From Dactylonectria macrodidyma (taxonomy: Eukaryota; Ascomycota; Sordariomycetes; Hypocreales; Nectriaceae), in the NCBI GenBank assembly GCA_020744425.1, contig JAGMUV010000028.1:620001-684000 (forward strand): DNA of 64,000 nt. The letters run 5' to 3'. A model generated the notes under the pieces. The model saw only the letters and a program-made list of their open reading frames with translations, was not told where the DNA came from and ran no database searches. The first letter of the stretch is position 1; each line of letters opens with the position of its first letter. This document shows positions 54,165 through 63,389 of the stretch, one piece after another. The position numbers and the translations under genes are program-made.

Positions 54165-55274
54165 GCAGAACAATACAACAGCTTCGAGATTCTGTTCAAT
54201 CTACAAGGCATTGACAACATCACCAACGTTCCCTTGATGAAGTTGGGCGTGAGTGAGTTTATGGCACGGGCGAGTAAGGATCTATTATAGTACATCGGCT
54301 GATTTTGTAGAATAAGTATTATTTTATTCGTCTCCTACAGAATTGCCAAGGTGAGGTTGCTGCTGTAATGATCCAAAAATGGTCCATCTAGGTCCCTGGA
54401 AGATCTAAAGTATCAATCATCCACTCTCGGAACGATGGAGGAGGCGCGAGGCAGATTGAGCATGCATCAGGCTGTCACGAAAGGTGCTGCTGGTACCGAC
54501 GCATGCGCACTGCGACCACAGCCGACGCTGCATTGCCACCACCAACAACTCGGAAAAGAAAACCGTCAGAGTGTGATAGAGATCTCCCATTGGAAGCGAA
54601 TAAGGCTGAGCTAGCCGCCAAGCCGTCCTGCATCACCCGAATCCCTCGGATTTGCTTCTTGCCTGCCGCTCAACCTCACTGCCCCCGCCGCACACGCGGG
54701 ATTCATTCTAATCTGCGCACTGCCCAGCTGCTCTGCTGCGTGACGAGCGAGCTGCATCAGAGGACAAAGGAGGTCCAGGCCGGGCAGCGTGGGCCTGCGA
54801 TCGGGTAGGGCAGGTCTGCTTGAAGAATGGATGCAATCAAAGGCCGCGTGGCTCACTGTGAACGAAATGGTGACTGGGTCAGCATGGGATGCAACTTTCA
54901 CGAACGGGATAGTGGGTGTGAACGTGTCGCGAGCAGGGTGCGTTTGTGACGCGAAACGCGCCCTACACCATCGCTTTTTTTCCCACACCCTCAGTGCATC
55001 ATGTCAACATCGTCTTTGAAGAAGCCAGCTAACAGCAGCAGAGATGCACACACGAGTGACGACACGGGATGTACATTGCATGGCACTTGTCGCACTTTAA
55101 TGGCCCAGACCTGCTGTGGCAGGAAAGACCGAGCTATCGTCATTAACCGTGGACAAAATTAGGTCAAGAGCGACAAGCCCACATCGAAGATACCCCGCCC
55201 TCCATACAGGTTTCCCATTAAAGCTTCTACGACATTCAGATCATACGTATAGACTAGCAGCACGACGGACGCCC
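54165..55274. other. Unassigned stretch downstream of the NB-ARC-TPR gene
   Basis: A short frame just after the stop (about 54195-54290: LQGIDNITNVPLMKLGVSEFMARASKDLL) looks protein-like and may be a remnant of a former C-terminal exon or neighbouring gene. The rest shows no coding signature. Confidence 0.35.
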
Positions 55275-55335
55275 TTGGATTCTCGCGTATCCACGCTCAG
55301 GCACTACGCCCAGCACGGCGCCCAACACTGTATTG
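55275..55335 (-). repeat. Palindromic interspersed repeat, minus-strand unit
   Basis: The reverse complement contains TGCCTGAGCG, then TGGATACGCGAGAATCCA, the same core as the units at 51164-51297 and 55591-55680, together with the CAGTGTTGGGCG-type spacer. Confidence 0.75.
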
Positions 55336-55590
55336 GCAGCACATCATGTTTGCTCCACAGCCCCGTCACGGTCGACCCTATTCCCCCGATCGTCTGCCTC
55401 CTTCGGCACCGGTCAATATGCTCAAGTGACGCAGATAGCAACGTTATGACCTTCAGTGAGAACCAAGCCCAATGGCACGACAATTAATCGAGTTTTCTAC
55501 TTGGAGGGGACTCTAACGTTAATTCTTATTGGCAGTGTGATCATGCCTTCTTTCTTCTCAAGGTGCAGTGCTGGGTGCAGTGCCTGGGCG

Positions 55591-55680
55591 CGGATACGCG
55601 AGAATCCACGGGCTCCCCACTACAGTGCTGGGGGCGGCAGTGCCTGAGCTTGGATACGCGAGAATCCACGGCTGCCCCAG
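55591..55680 (+). repeat. Palindromic interspersed repeat, two plus-strand units
   Basis: GGATACGCGAGAATCCACGG starts just after 55591 and recurs at 55651, with CCCCACTACAGTGCTGGG spacer DNA between them. The 19-base core is identical in both and matches the copies near 51164-51297. Confidence 0.85.
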
Positions 55681-56086
55681 TAATTACCTCCAAGACCACG
55701 CCTTCTGGCTCACCTCCGCCCAATTCCACCCCCAGTCGATTGAGCGTTTCCCAGGATCTCCATCTCTCTGGCTGCTGGGCTGCTGCTAGGAAAACGTCGT
55801 CGATGGGATTGGCCGTGTCCCGGGCGGGTCCTGGTCTCTCTTTCTCCTCCACCCCCTCCTCCCAAGAGGGTCCAAGAGAGACGGTACTATGGTTGAGGCT
55901 CCGAAATGTATATCTTGGACGGACCCCCGTCTGCCCAGCGTGGCCTCGTCGATCAGCACGTTCCCATACACGAGTAGGGAGTATGGAGGGCCAAGATCCA
56001 CGACCAAGGGGTTGTTTATCATTCACTTAGATCACAACGGCAGATCGCTATCAAATATGTGCTCATCTTGCTTGAACTTGCAAAAA
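55681..56086. other. Intergenic; 5' flank of the zinc-finger gene
   Basis: Overlapping frames exist on both strands but none shows a domain. The plus-strand frame that continues into the zinc-finger gene is open upstream of its likely ATG, so an earlier start cannot be excluded. Confidence 0.4.
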
Positions 56087-57680
56087 ATGGATCCTCTCCG
56101 GGTCCCCGCCGACTTTGTCGCTGCGCGCACCGGGACAGACCGGCCCTACTCTGCCGTCGCCTCCGATACTGCGCGCCGCGTTGAGGTTGACCCGGCCGAA
56201 TGCGAAGCCCACCCGAAGCCGTTGCTCGTCCCGCTGGCTCATGACAAGATCGCCCGAGTATGTGGAGAGTTCGGCTATGGCGTCGTCGACGGCTTGCTGG
56301 TAGATGGTCTCTCTGTTGACCCTCCCTCCTCGGCCTGTCTGGGGGAGGCCGTCACCGGCTCCTCCCGCGGGCTAGCCGCAGCCCCGATGCGGGTCAGCCG
56401 GGCCGGGCATCTCCCGGCCGACATAGAACCCCTGCCGAGAGTCATTCAAGAAGGGGTTTTCTCATTTGAATTCGGGTCATTTTGTCAAGACCTCAACTTT
56501 TTTAGTCAAAAACGAAACCAAGGAGCCTACAAGCATTCCACAGATCTCCTACCCCTGTTGTCTGACACCCCCTACAACAAGAGCCGTGGCTTGAGTATCT
56601 CCACACATGGCAACATGCATGATGTCGCGACCTACTTAACACGCGCACGCAGGCCAACCCGGACCGATTGGATACTCTGGTGCCTCTAATAAGCGGGCGG
56701 CCGACCATGCGTGGAGCCTCCATCCGCGGCCACGACCTAAGCGGCGCCGCGCAGGTGTCATCCGTGACGGTGCCGACAATTACGACGGCAAGGACTGTGG
56801 CTCGGGCGAAGAAGACATCGTCGTTGTCAGATCAACCGGGGAGCCGACCTTTGCATGCCCTTTCTACAAGCTTGACCCAACCCGTCACCTCGACTGCGTC
56901 AACCGAACGCTGACGCGCATTCGCGATGTCAAGCAGCATCCCTACCGGCGACACGCGCAGCCTCCCCTCTGCCCTACCTGCTACGCAACATTCCCTTCAC
57001 CTGAAAGCCGCGATGACCACATCCGCCTACAGCGCTGCGAGGCCCCATCGACCACCAGGACCGACCGCGCCCAGGGTATATCGCCCGAGGCCATCAACCG
57101 CCTCAGGAATCGCACCAACCGCAACCTGTCGCCCGACGAACAGTGGTACGCAATCTGGGACATCGTCTTCAAGGGCAAGCCCCGGCCGCCGACCCCGTAT
57201 CTAGAGTCGGCGCTGGAGGAGACGGTTGGGATGATACGCGCCTTTTGGAGGCAGGAAGCGCTCCAGATCGTCCCGGCGTTCTTAGGCGGTCAGCCGACGC
57301 ATGCTGGGATCAGGGACGACTACGGGTTTGTGCTGCTTCTGATGGATCTTCTCCGCAAGGTCTAGCCCCACGCTAAGCAGAGGACTTGTGAGGCGAACTG
57401 TTGCCGCAATTGTCAAAAACACGCCCCCAACCGCAACGACCCATTATCTGTACTTCGACTCCAGATCACCCCGTCTTCGCAGCCAGACGAGAACATCGAT
57501 GTTCTGCTGGAACCGTATGGTTTTCTGTTGGACACTATAACGCCGCCGGTCGAGCTCTGGCGGCCATCGAGCATCCATGTGGTCCCTGAGTCAGATTTCG
57601 AGTGGCAGCCGCCGGCTGTGTCCCTCGGCGATGACAGAACACGCTCCGGCCTTATCCGGCATGCTGACGACAAAACTTGA
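56087..57680 (+). pseudogene. Fungal C2H2-type zinc-finger protein with an in-frame TAG
   Basis: Proposed exons are 56087-56594 and 56653 onward, joined by a 58-nt intron (GTATCT donor, CTTAAC, GCAG acceptor). Exon 2 carries a basic segment (PRPKRRRAG), then FACPFYKLDPTRH, IRDVKQHPYRRHAQPPLCPTCY and SRDDHIRLQRCE, the paired finger of a fungus-specific family. SPDEQWYAIWDIVFKG and LEETVGMIRAFWRQ follow in the same order as in relatives. A TAG at 57363-57365 ends the protein at 406 aa, but the same frame continues for 105 codons to TGA 57678-57680 with protein-like sequence (CEANCCRNCQKHAPN, LLEPYGFLLDT). The TAG therefore probably replaced a CAG. Function is presumably nuclear regulation; the first exon is GC-rich and the start uncertain. 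Confidence 0.55.
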
Positions 57681-57756
57681 TGCACTTCACCACCCGCAAA
57701 CCGTCGCGTCTGTTGAAGATGCCCTTCAATGAGGGTAGGCACAACGGGGAGACTAG

Positions 57757-59075
57757 ATGGTAAGCAACTACGGACAGGAACCTTCGAGTATGTGGCTAAC
57801 GTCTCGTGCAGGACAACTAACACCAGCTCTTCGTAACTTTATCCTTTCGCACTCCACAGGCGTGTATGAGACCAGTTACCATCCAGTACAGGTAAGAGAA
57901 GGCTTGATGAAGGTTTCTTTTGGCGATCTGGCCGGTGAGAACGACGAACTCTTGGGAATAATGCGGAATGCCTGCCTAAGGCGCGATCCATGGGCTCCCA
58001 TATACATCATGAAACTGGACCTCGACAACTCTGAAAACAGGCGAGATCTCAGCCAACTTAGGGCAAGGCTTCAAAGTGTGGCACCCAAATCAAAGGAAAA
58101 GGAAAAGATTACAGGACGCATCCAGTATATCAGAAATTCCCTGGAGAAACTCCTCATAGAGGAAAGGCGCCGCGAATATTTCGAAAACTTGCAACAAGGA
58201 AAAACAACTACACATCTCGTCAATCTGTCTGCCACCAATCCACGGCCCAAGGTCCACAGGGCAAGCAGCTTGGTTGCCGGTTGCCTCGCTCGATTCTTCG
58301 TCGATGAGACAAGCCATACAGCCCTGTCAAAGAAGTTAGTGAAATAACTACGAGGGCTATCACTAGAGGGCTCCCCTGATCTGGATGTTGATAGAGCCAT
58401 TGTCACAGAAACAGAGAGTGGCGCGAGGGCGTCGCCAAAACCCCGATGTCTGCTCTGTGATTGCCCTGACTTCCACAACAAATCAAGCCTCAGTAGGCAC
58501 GTTTGGGGTTGTCATAAAGACAAATTTGGCAGCCAATTCCTCTGCCCAGAGTGTCATAGGCTAGGGAAAGGGGAGGTACAAGTTGAAGCTGGACGACCAG
58601 CCTGGAGCAGTCATGTTGCACGATGCCATGGCACGATCAATGCGCCGAACCCGATCTCTGCAAAGACAGCGTATTGCCTCCTTTGCTCAACCCATTTCAC
58701 GCCAAAGGGTTCAATGATCATCTCAACCGCCGTCATTTAGTCCAGCTCCGTCAACCTTTGCCATGCCCTGAATGCAGTCGGCAGGGTCATAATTGTCAAA
58801 TCCAAGGGCAAGATGCGTGGGTTTTCCATGTCAGAGAGGCCCATGATGGGGGCTGGGGGGTTCCTGGAGCGGTGATGACTAACCGTCGTAAAGAGGGAGG
58901 TATTGATCATCAACCACCCATCAAGAGGAAGCAAGAGGTAGTAGTACAGAGACAGCATAAACGGGTTAAAGGGTGCGCTTTAACAAAGTGGGAATTGGAT
59001 GGCGGCATTAAAGGCAAAGGGGATCATCACCAGGAAGAGTTCTGGGTTACAGGGCGTGGTGAGGATTACGTTTAA
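57757..59075 (+). pseudogene. DUF3435-type (tyrosine-recombinase-like) C-terminal relic with zinc fingers
   Basis: From about 57800 the translation follows the C-terminal half of fungal DUF3435 proteins: ILSHSTGVYETSYHP, GENDELLGIMRNACLRRDPWAPIY, then a helical, charged region ending RRREYFENLQQG. A TAA at 58345-58347 interrupts KKLVK-LRGLSLEGSPD. After it come CLLCDCPDFHNKSSLSRHV, FLCPECHRLGKGE and, in another frame after about 58700, KGFNDHLNRRHL, PCPECSRQGHNCQ and WVFHVREAHDG, a chain of C2H2-like fingers ending at 59075. DUF3435 includes the tyrosine recombinases that mobilise giant Starship elements and Crypton-like elements. The N-terminal catalytic part is not visible, so this is a decayed fragment. 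Confidence 0.55.
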
Positions 59076-59217
59076 CACTGGATGTCATGTAATGACGAGA
59101 CGTTTCTCATAAAACGTAGCGTACACTATTAGCAAATTTACCGACTATTATATTAATACAGCATCAACTGAAATAGGTGAATGACGACAGACAGAGCTCC
59201 TTCTAGTTCCCCTAGAG

Positions 59218-60282
59218 CTACCTAAATTGACTACCTCTTGGGCGTTTTGCTCTTTGGAGAAGGAGAGAAAGCGGGGGAAATTCATCATCCTCGTCCAATT
59301 CCGAAAATTCATCTCTGTCGTCAGTTCCTGTGAGGTCGATGAATATGGCGGTTTCTGGGGAGCCAACTCCGCAGCCACCAGACGGAGGATCCAGGGGAAG
59401 ATCATCCTCGTCATCAGGTGCCATCAGGTCGATACATGTTGCGTCCTCTGAGGAGTTGGACCTGTCGTCGTATGGTGGAGAGTCCAGAGGCCAAGGGTCT
59501 GTCATCAAATCGTCGGGACTCTCTTGTGTGTAATCGCCTTGCCACGTGTCGGTTTCGCCGCCACCTAATGGAGAGCTCAGCGACCAAGGGTCTGCCATCA
59601 GATCATCGGGACTCTCTCCTTGTTGTGTGCCAATCTCATGGTCACCTGATGGATCCAGCAGCCAAAGGTCTGGACTCTGCCCCTGCTGCGTGCCGTTTTC
59701 GCCGCAAGGAGCCAGAGGGGGCAGATCAATCTCGCCCTGCGGGAAGCTGTCATCATCGATGAAAATTATGATGGCTTGGTCCTCGGACAGCGTCAACCTA
59801 GGCGGCAAGAGTTCTTCATAAAACCGCAGCTCGTCTTCGACATGGTCGTTACGGTCGTCGGCGTCCATCCGCGCTCCCTCAGCCCGGGGGGACTGAATCG
59901 GGGTAAGCAGGCCCGCGAGACAAGCCTGCCAGCATTCAGCGTACACTGTGATCCGACCGGCATCGACGCCGCTGGGAAATCCCGATAAAAACGTATCAAT
60001 GTCGCCAGGGCGGTCATCAGGGGGGCGGTAGTTGGTATCGAAACCAACCAAGGACTCGAAGGAGTCAGGAGAAGGAGGATTTACACCATCTTGCAGTGTG
60101 GGGCTGGACAGGTGGAAACCGTCACCAAGATCAGTCCAGGTGGTGTCAAGCGGAAGCTCAAGGTCGCGAGGATTGGGATATTTCGGGTTACTTACCCAAG
60201 ACGGGCAGTGAGACATTGAGATGTCATCGTTTGGAGGGGCGTCGTGATATGGAGCCACTTCTGGAAGGGCGACGGGTTCCAT
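59218..60282 (-). CDS. Acidic protein with SUMO-interaction-like motifs (354 aa, unknown function)
   Basis: A single uninterrupted frame starts at ATG 60282; a TTTTAAAA box lies about 65 bp upstream. The protein is strongly acidic and Pro/Ser-rich, without membrane segments. Three hydrophobic cores flanked by acidic residues match SUMO-interacting motifs: IIIFIDDDS near 168, CIDLMAPDDEDD near 281 and IFIDLTGTDDRD near 312. Between them lie three imperfect repeats built on QQG.SPDDLM.DPW.L.SP. The C-terminus is basic (RAKRPRGSQFR). It faces the DUF3435 relic tail to tail, 140 bp apart. I recognise no family; a nuclear, SUMO-binding or transcription-activating role is an inference from composition only. 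Confidence 0.55.
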   Translation of the reverse strand: MEPVALPEVAPYHDAPPNDDISMSHCPSWVSNPKYPNPRDLELPLDTTWTDLGDGFHLSSPTLQDGVNPPSPDSFESLVGFDTNYRPPDDRPGDIDTFLSGFPSGVDAGRITVYAECWQACLAGLLTPIQSPRAEGARMDADDRNDHVEDELRFYEELLPPRLTLSEDQAIIIFIDDDSFPQGEIDLPPLAPCGENGTQQGQSPDLWLLDPSGDHEIGTQQGESPDDLMADPWSLSSPLGGGETDTWQGDYTQESPDDLMTDPWPLDSPPYDDRSNSSEDATCIDLMAPDDEDDLPLDPPSGGCGVGSPETAIFIDLTGTDDRDEFSELDEDDEFPPLSLLLQRAKRPRGSQFR

Positions 60283-60457
60283 CTTGAGCTGGGTGACAGA
60301 AGAGGAGGAAGATTGGGCTGCTCAGGAGATGGGGAGCTCCACCCCTTTTAAAACCACTTCTCTCTGGAGTGATCACGCGCCCCTCGGCTCTACATATCGC
60401 GATTATTGGCTAGCATGCAGCCAAAGTCAGTGATCTCGGCGGCGAAGATCTTCCGGT

Positions 60458-61000
60458 ATGCCACTCCAGCTAGTGAGCTGTGGTAGAGACATTCAGTCAC
60501 TGTCGCGGTTCGCTAACGCTCAGGTTGTCGGTTTCCGCAAAATCATTAATAAATACAGGGTGCGTAGTGCTTCCAGAAAACCTTCCCCGCCCTTCTCGTG
60601 CCTAACTTGGTTGAAGAAATGGACTGGCTCGACATCACTCGGCTCCCGTTTTAGCGAAAACGTTCTCTCCGACCCAAGAGCTTCACTAGGCGCGACTTCG
60701 CCACTCTCCATACTCGATACGACAAAATTTCCTTCATTCTCCACGCTTCTGGTTCGTGACATGCCATCTACTCTTCACTCATTCAACGCCTTCACCAACA
60801 GATACGTCAGGAGAAGAGCGTGGCGAAACCAAAGATTGAGTATCGAAATCCACATCGCCCGTATCAAGAAGCAGCTTAAATACAGCCTCATGCCCTTTCT
60901 TGACGACCCGCGAGAGCGATTTCGGGCGCCACTGATCTTGAGCATCAGTATCGACTTTGACTATATCAAGAAGCAGGCCCTAGCGTCGCTTTGGATCTGA
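60458..61000 (+). pseudogene. SPX-domain fragment
   Basis: After a predicted 57-nt intron (60560-60616, GTGCGT donor, CCTAAC branch) the protein reads LSRFANAQVVGFRKIINKYR joined to KWTGSTSLGSRFSENVL. This is the characteristic C-terminal half of an SPX domain, the inositol-pyrophosphate sensor found in vacuolar polyphosphate (VTC) and phosphate-transport proteins. The first 90 or so residues of the domain are missing, and the following sequence does not resemble a VTC core, so the gene is truncated. A basic, partly helical tail (RYVRRRAWRNQRLS) ends at TGA 60998-61000. The intron is a multiple of three, so the frame is open either way. Confidence 0.5.
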
Positions 61001-61819
61001 TATTACCTGCGCGAAGTGGTATGCGGCAGTACGGCTGGCAGCAGTGGATGTAGGGGACAATCGTTTTGGCTATGTCTTATCTTTAATAAATTCCTCACCT
61101 TGTGGACGATGCACATTGCTACTTAGCATTATCAATATTGTATGACAGCAAACCAGTATTCCGAGATTATTAAAAAATGTACACAGTACACGTAGATTAG
61201 GGCACCATGCCGGGCGGAGGCTAACGAGACCAGCAAGCAATCAACCTAAACCCTCCCAGATCTGGAATTTCCCTTTAAAATTGGGATACATGCCATTTTG
61301 GAACGGTCCATGGAAGCCGAACCGTCATGGTTATGTGCAATAAACTTTCTCCATGTCTTCTTCCCTGCTACTTGCCGAACCTCTGCCATAATATCCTCAT
61401 CTAACTTCAGCGTGCGCGAGTCGCAAAATCGGATACCAATAAACTCCCCTACCTTGCGCTGCTTCTCTTCAATCGCCATGTCGGAGTTCCAGTCCATGAT
61501 AGGGTGTGGATAGAGATTGGTGAACTCGTTGGGGCTTCTTTGTTCAAATGAGAAGATATTAAAATGCTTGATTCATGCTAAATGTGCAGTAGGGGAACCA
61601 CTGTTTATGTACAGGCACGATCTCTTGTGGAATGTTCCTCCTTCTTCCACACCTTGCCACAGACTTGGTCGCCTCACACTTGTGATCTCCAACATTCTTT
61701 GGTGGTACAATGCAGTGCAAAAGTTCCGACAATTTCCCGATTTCCCCGCTCTTGCATCTCAAGCCGCGACGCGACCACGGCAACACAGTAACTTCATCAT
61801 GCCATAATTCAATCACATC
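61001..61819. other. Intergenic; weak minus-strand frame
   Basis: A minus-strand frame at 61246-61497 (83 codons from an ATG) has no recognisable motif. The remainder, next to the Tc1-like transposase, may contain its 5' terminal region, but I could not define an inverted repeat. Confidence 0.35.
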
Positions 61820-62936
61820 ATGCCGCGGGTATACGGAAAGTCACATCATAGTACTCACAAGAGGACGAAGATTGTGTATATGCACAAATCTGGCGTTCCC
61901 CTTGATGACATCGTGGCTCAAGAAGGAGTTACGAAACATGCGATCTTTGGCATCGTCCGCCGGTACGACCACCAAAAGAGTGCGAAAAGTAATCCGCGCT
62001 CTGGGCGGCCAACAGCCATCAATAATAGGGATAAAAATCATATCCTTCGAATCGTCGATAAAGACCCTTTTATCACACTCCAGGATTTATGCGACGAAGC
62101 CGGGCTGCGCTGTCACAAGACCACTTTATCGCGGTGGTTAAAGAAGAACGGCATCCAGCACCACCTTGCGAGTCGGCGCCCATTTCTTAGCAACGCTGCG
62201 GCCAAAACTCGAAAAGAATTTGCAGAGCGATATAAGGATGAAGAACCTTCATTTGGGTATAGTTGGATTTTCTCAGATGAGTGCTCAATTGCGCGTGGTG
62301 ATGGCGAAAGAAGGAAGTGGGTGTTCTCGAGATATGTAAGTCGCAGCGCCCCAACTTTGAAACACCATTCTGGCCGCATCTAGGGCGAGAGACTTTAAAA
62401 GAAAACACGTCCAGCCCAAGAGGAAGTCATCAAGGCATTCGCAGATGTTTTTCAGTGCATTCGCCCTCGACAGGGCTACGGATTTGGTCGGTTTAGATGG
62501 AGACCCAGATACAGACCGCGGCGGCGTTTCAGGTCGCATTATCTTGGAATGCCTTCAAGAACACCTCCCAGAAATCATAGAGGAAGGTAACATATTCCAA
62601 CATGATAACGGACCAACATTTAAAAGTCATTTAGTCCAGAATTGGCTGCGTAAATACGCGACTCGCGAGGGCCTCATCCTCGTAGAATGGCCCCCCCACT
62701 CACCAGATCTTAATCCGATTGAAAATCTATGGGCAATACTAAAGGAACGGATCTGTGAGAGATACCCGGACCTCTCAGGCTTTCCGAAGAACCGAGCTGC
62801 AAAAGAACGCCTTATTAAGTGTGCAAAGGAGCTTTGGCACGAGCTTGAAGATGAAGTGTTCGAGAACCTGTTGAATTCGATGCCTCGGCGAATGAAGGCG
62901 TGTTACGATACAGATGGGTGGTATGCTAAATATTGA
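61820..62936 (+). pseudogene. Tc1/mariner-type transposase with a frameshift
   Basis: From ATG 61820 the first part shows a paired helix-turn-helix (IVYMHKSGVPLDDIVAQEGV, then DLCDEAGLRCHKTTLSRWL) and the first catalytic Asp in IFSDECSI. The frame then reaches TAG at 62381-62383 and shifts before about 62450. From there LVGLDGDPDTDRGGVSGRII, FQHDNGPTFKSHLVQNWL (second Asp) and PPHSPDLNPIENLWAILK (Glu of a DD34E triad) follow, ending with MKACYDTDGWYAKY. All three catalytic residues are present, but the chain is broken between the first and second. It is a recently decayed copy, better preserved than the fragment at 5566-5970. Confidence 0.8.
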
Positions 62937-63389
62937 TGATATCAGAGTAAATGCCAGCTTCTAAGCTTCAAATTCATCTAGTTTTCAATTTATTATGATA
63001 TTATTTGGATGCACAATGTGAAGTCAAAGGTTACGTAGTCATCGGGCCAAGATGGGTGGATCCGGAAGTTGTCGGAACTTTTGCACGCCCGCTGTACAAT
63101 TCGGCCAGAGATTCGAGCTGCTCATTCGTAAGAAGCCAAAACAGAAGTACGGTCCTCGGGAATGCGGGGGTGGACAGTGCCATGTTGCACCTCTACAAAG
63201 GGGGCGAGAGGGAAAGCCATCTGCTCTAGCTTCGCTGCTAGTCCAGGGTTCTTCATAATTAATTTATATAAGCGAGCATTCATTGCAGAATAGTTTCCTT
63301 TTCTTTTGGTAGACCGAGCTGTTTAAAGGATATTGTATAGTATTGATACAGTCCCATAGGATACAGGACCCGTGGATAAGAAGGCGAAA
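62937..63389. other. Intergenic; nothing recognised
   Basis: AT-rich sequence between the Tc1-like transposase and the end of the repeat-protein gene. It should contain the 3' flank of both. No RNA gene or terminal repeat was identified. Confidence 0.4.

Noticed and set aside
55541..56026. 161-codon minus-strand frame containing WDTRESKLRH-like repeats
   Set aside because: Its apparent repeats are the palindromic DNA repeat read in translation; there is no start context or domain.
58071..58481. Minus-strand 136-codon frame over the DUF3435 relic
   Set aside because: It is antisense to the recognisable DUF3435-like sequence and has no motif of its own.
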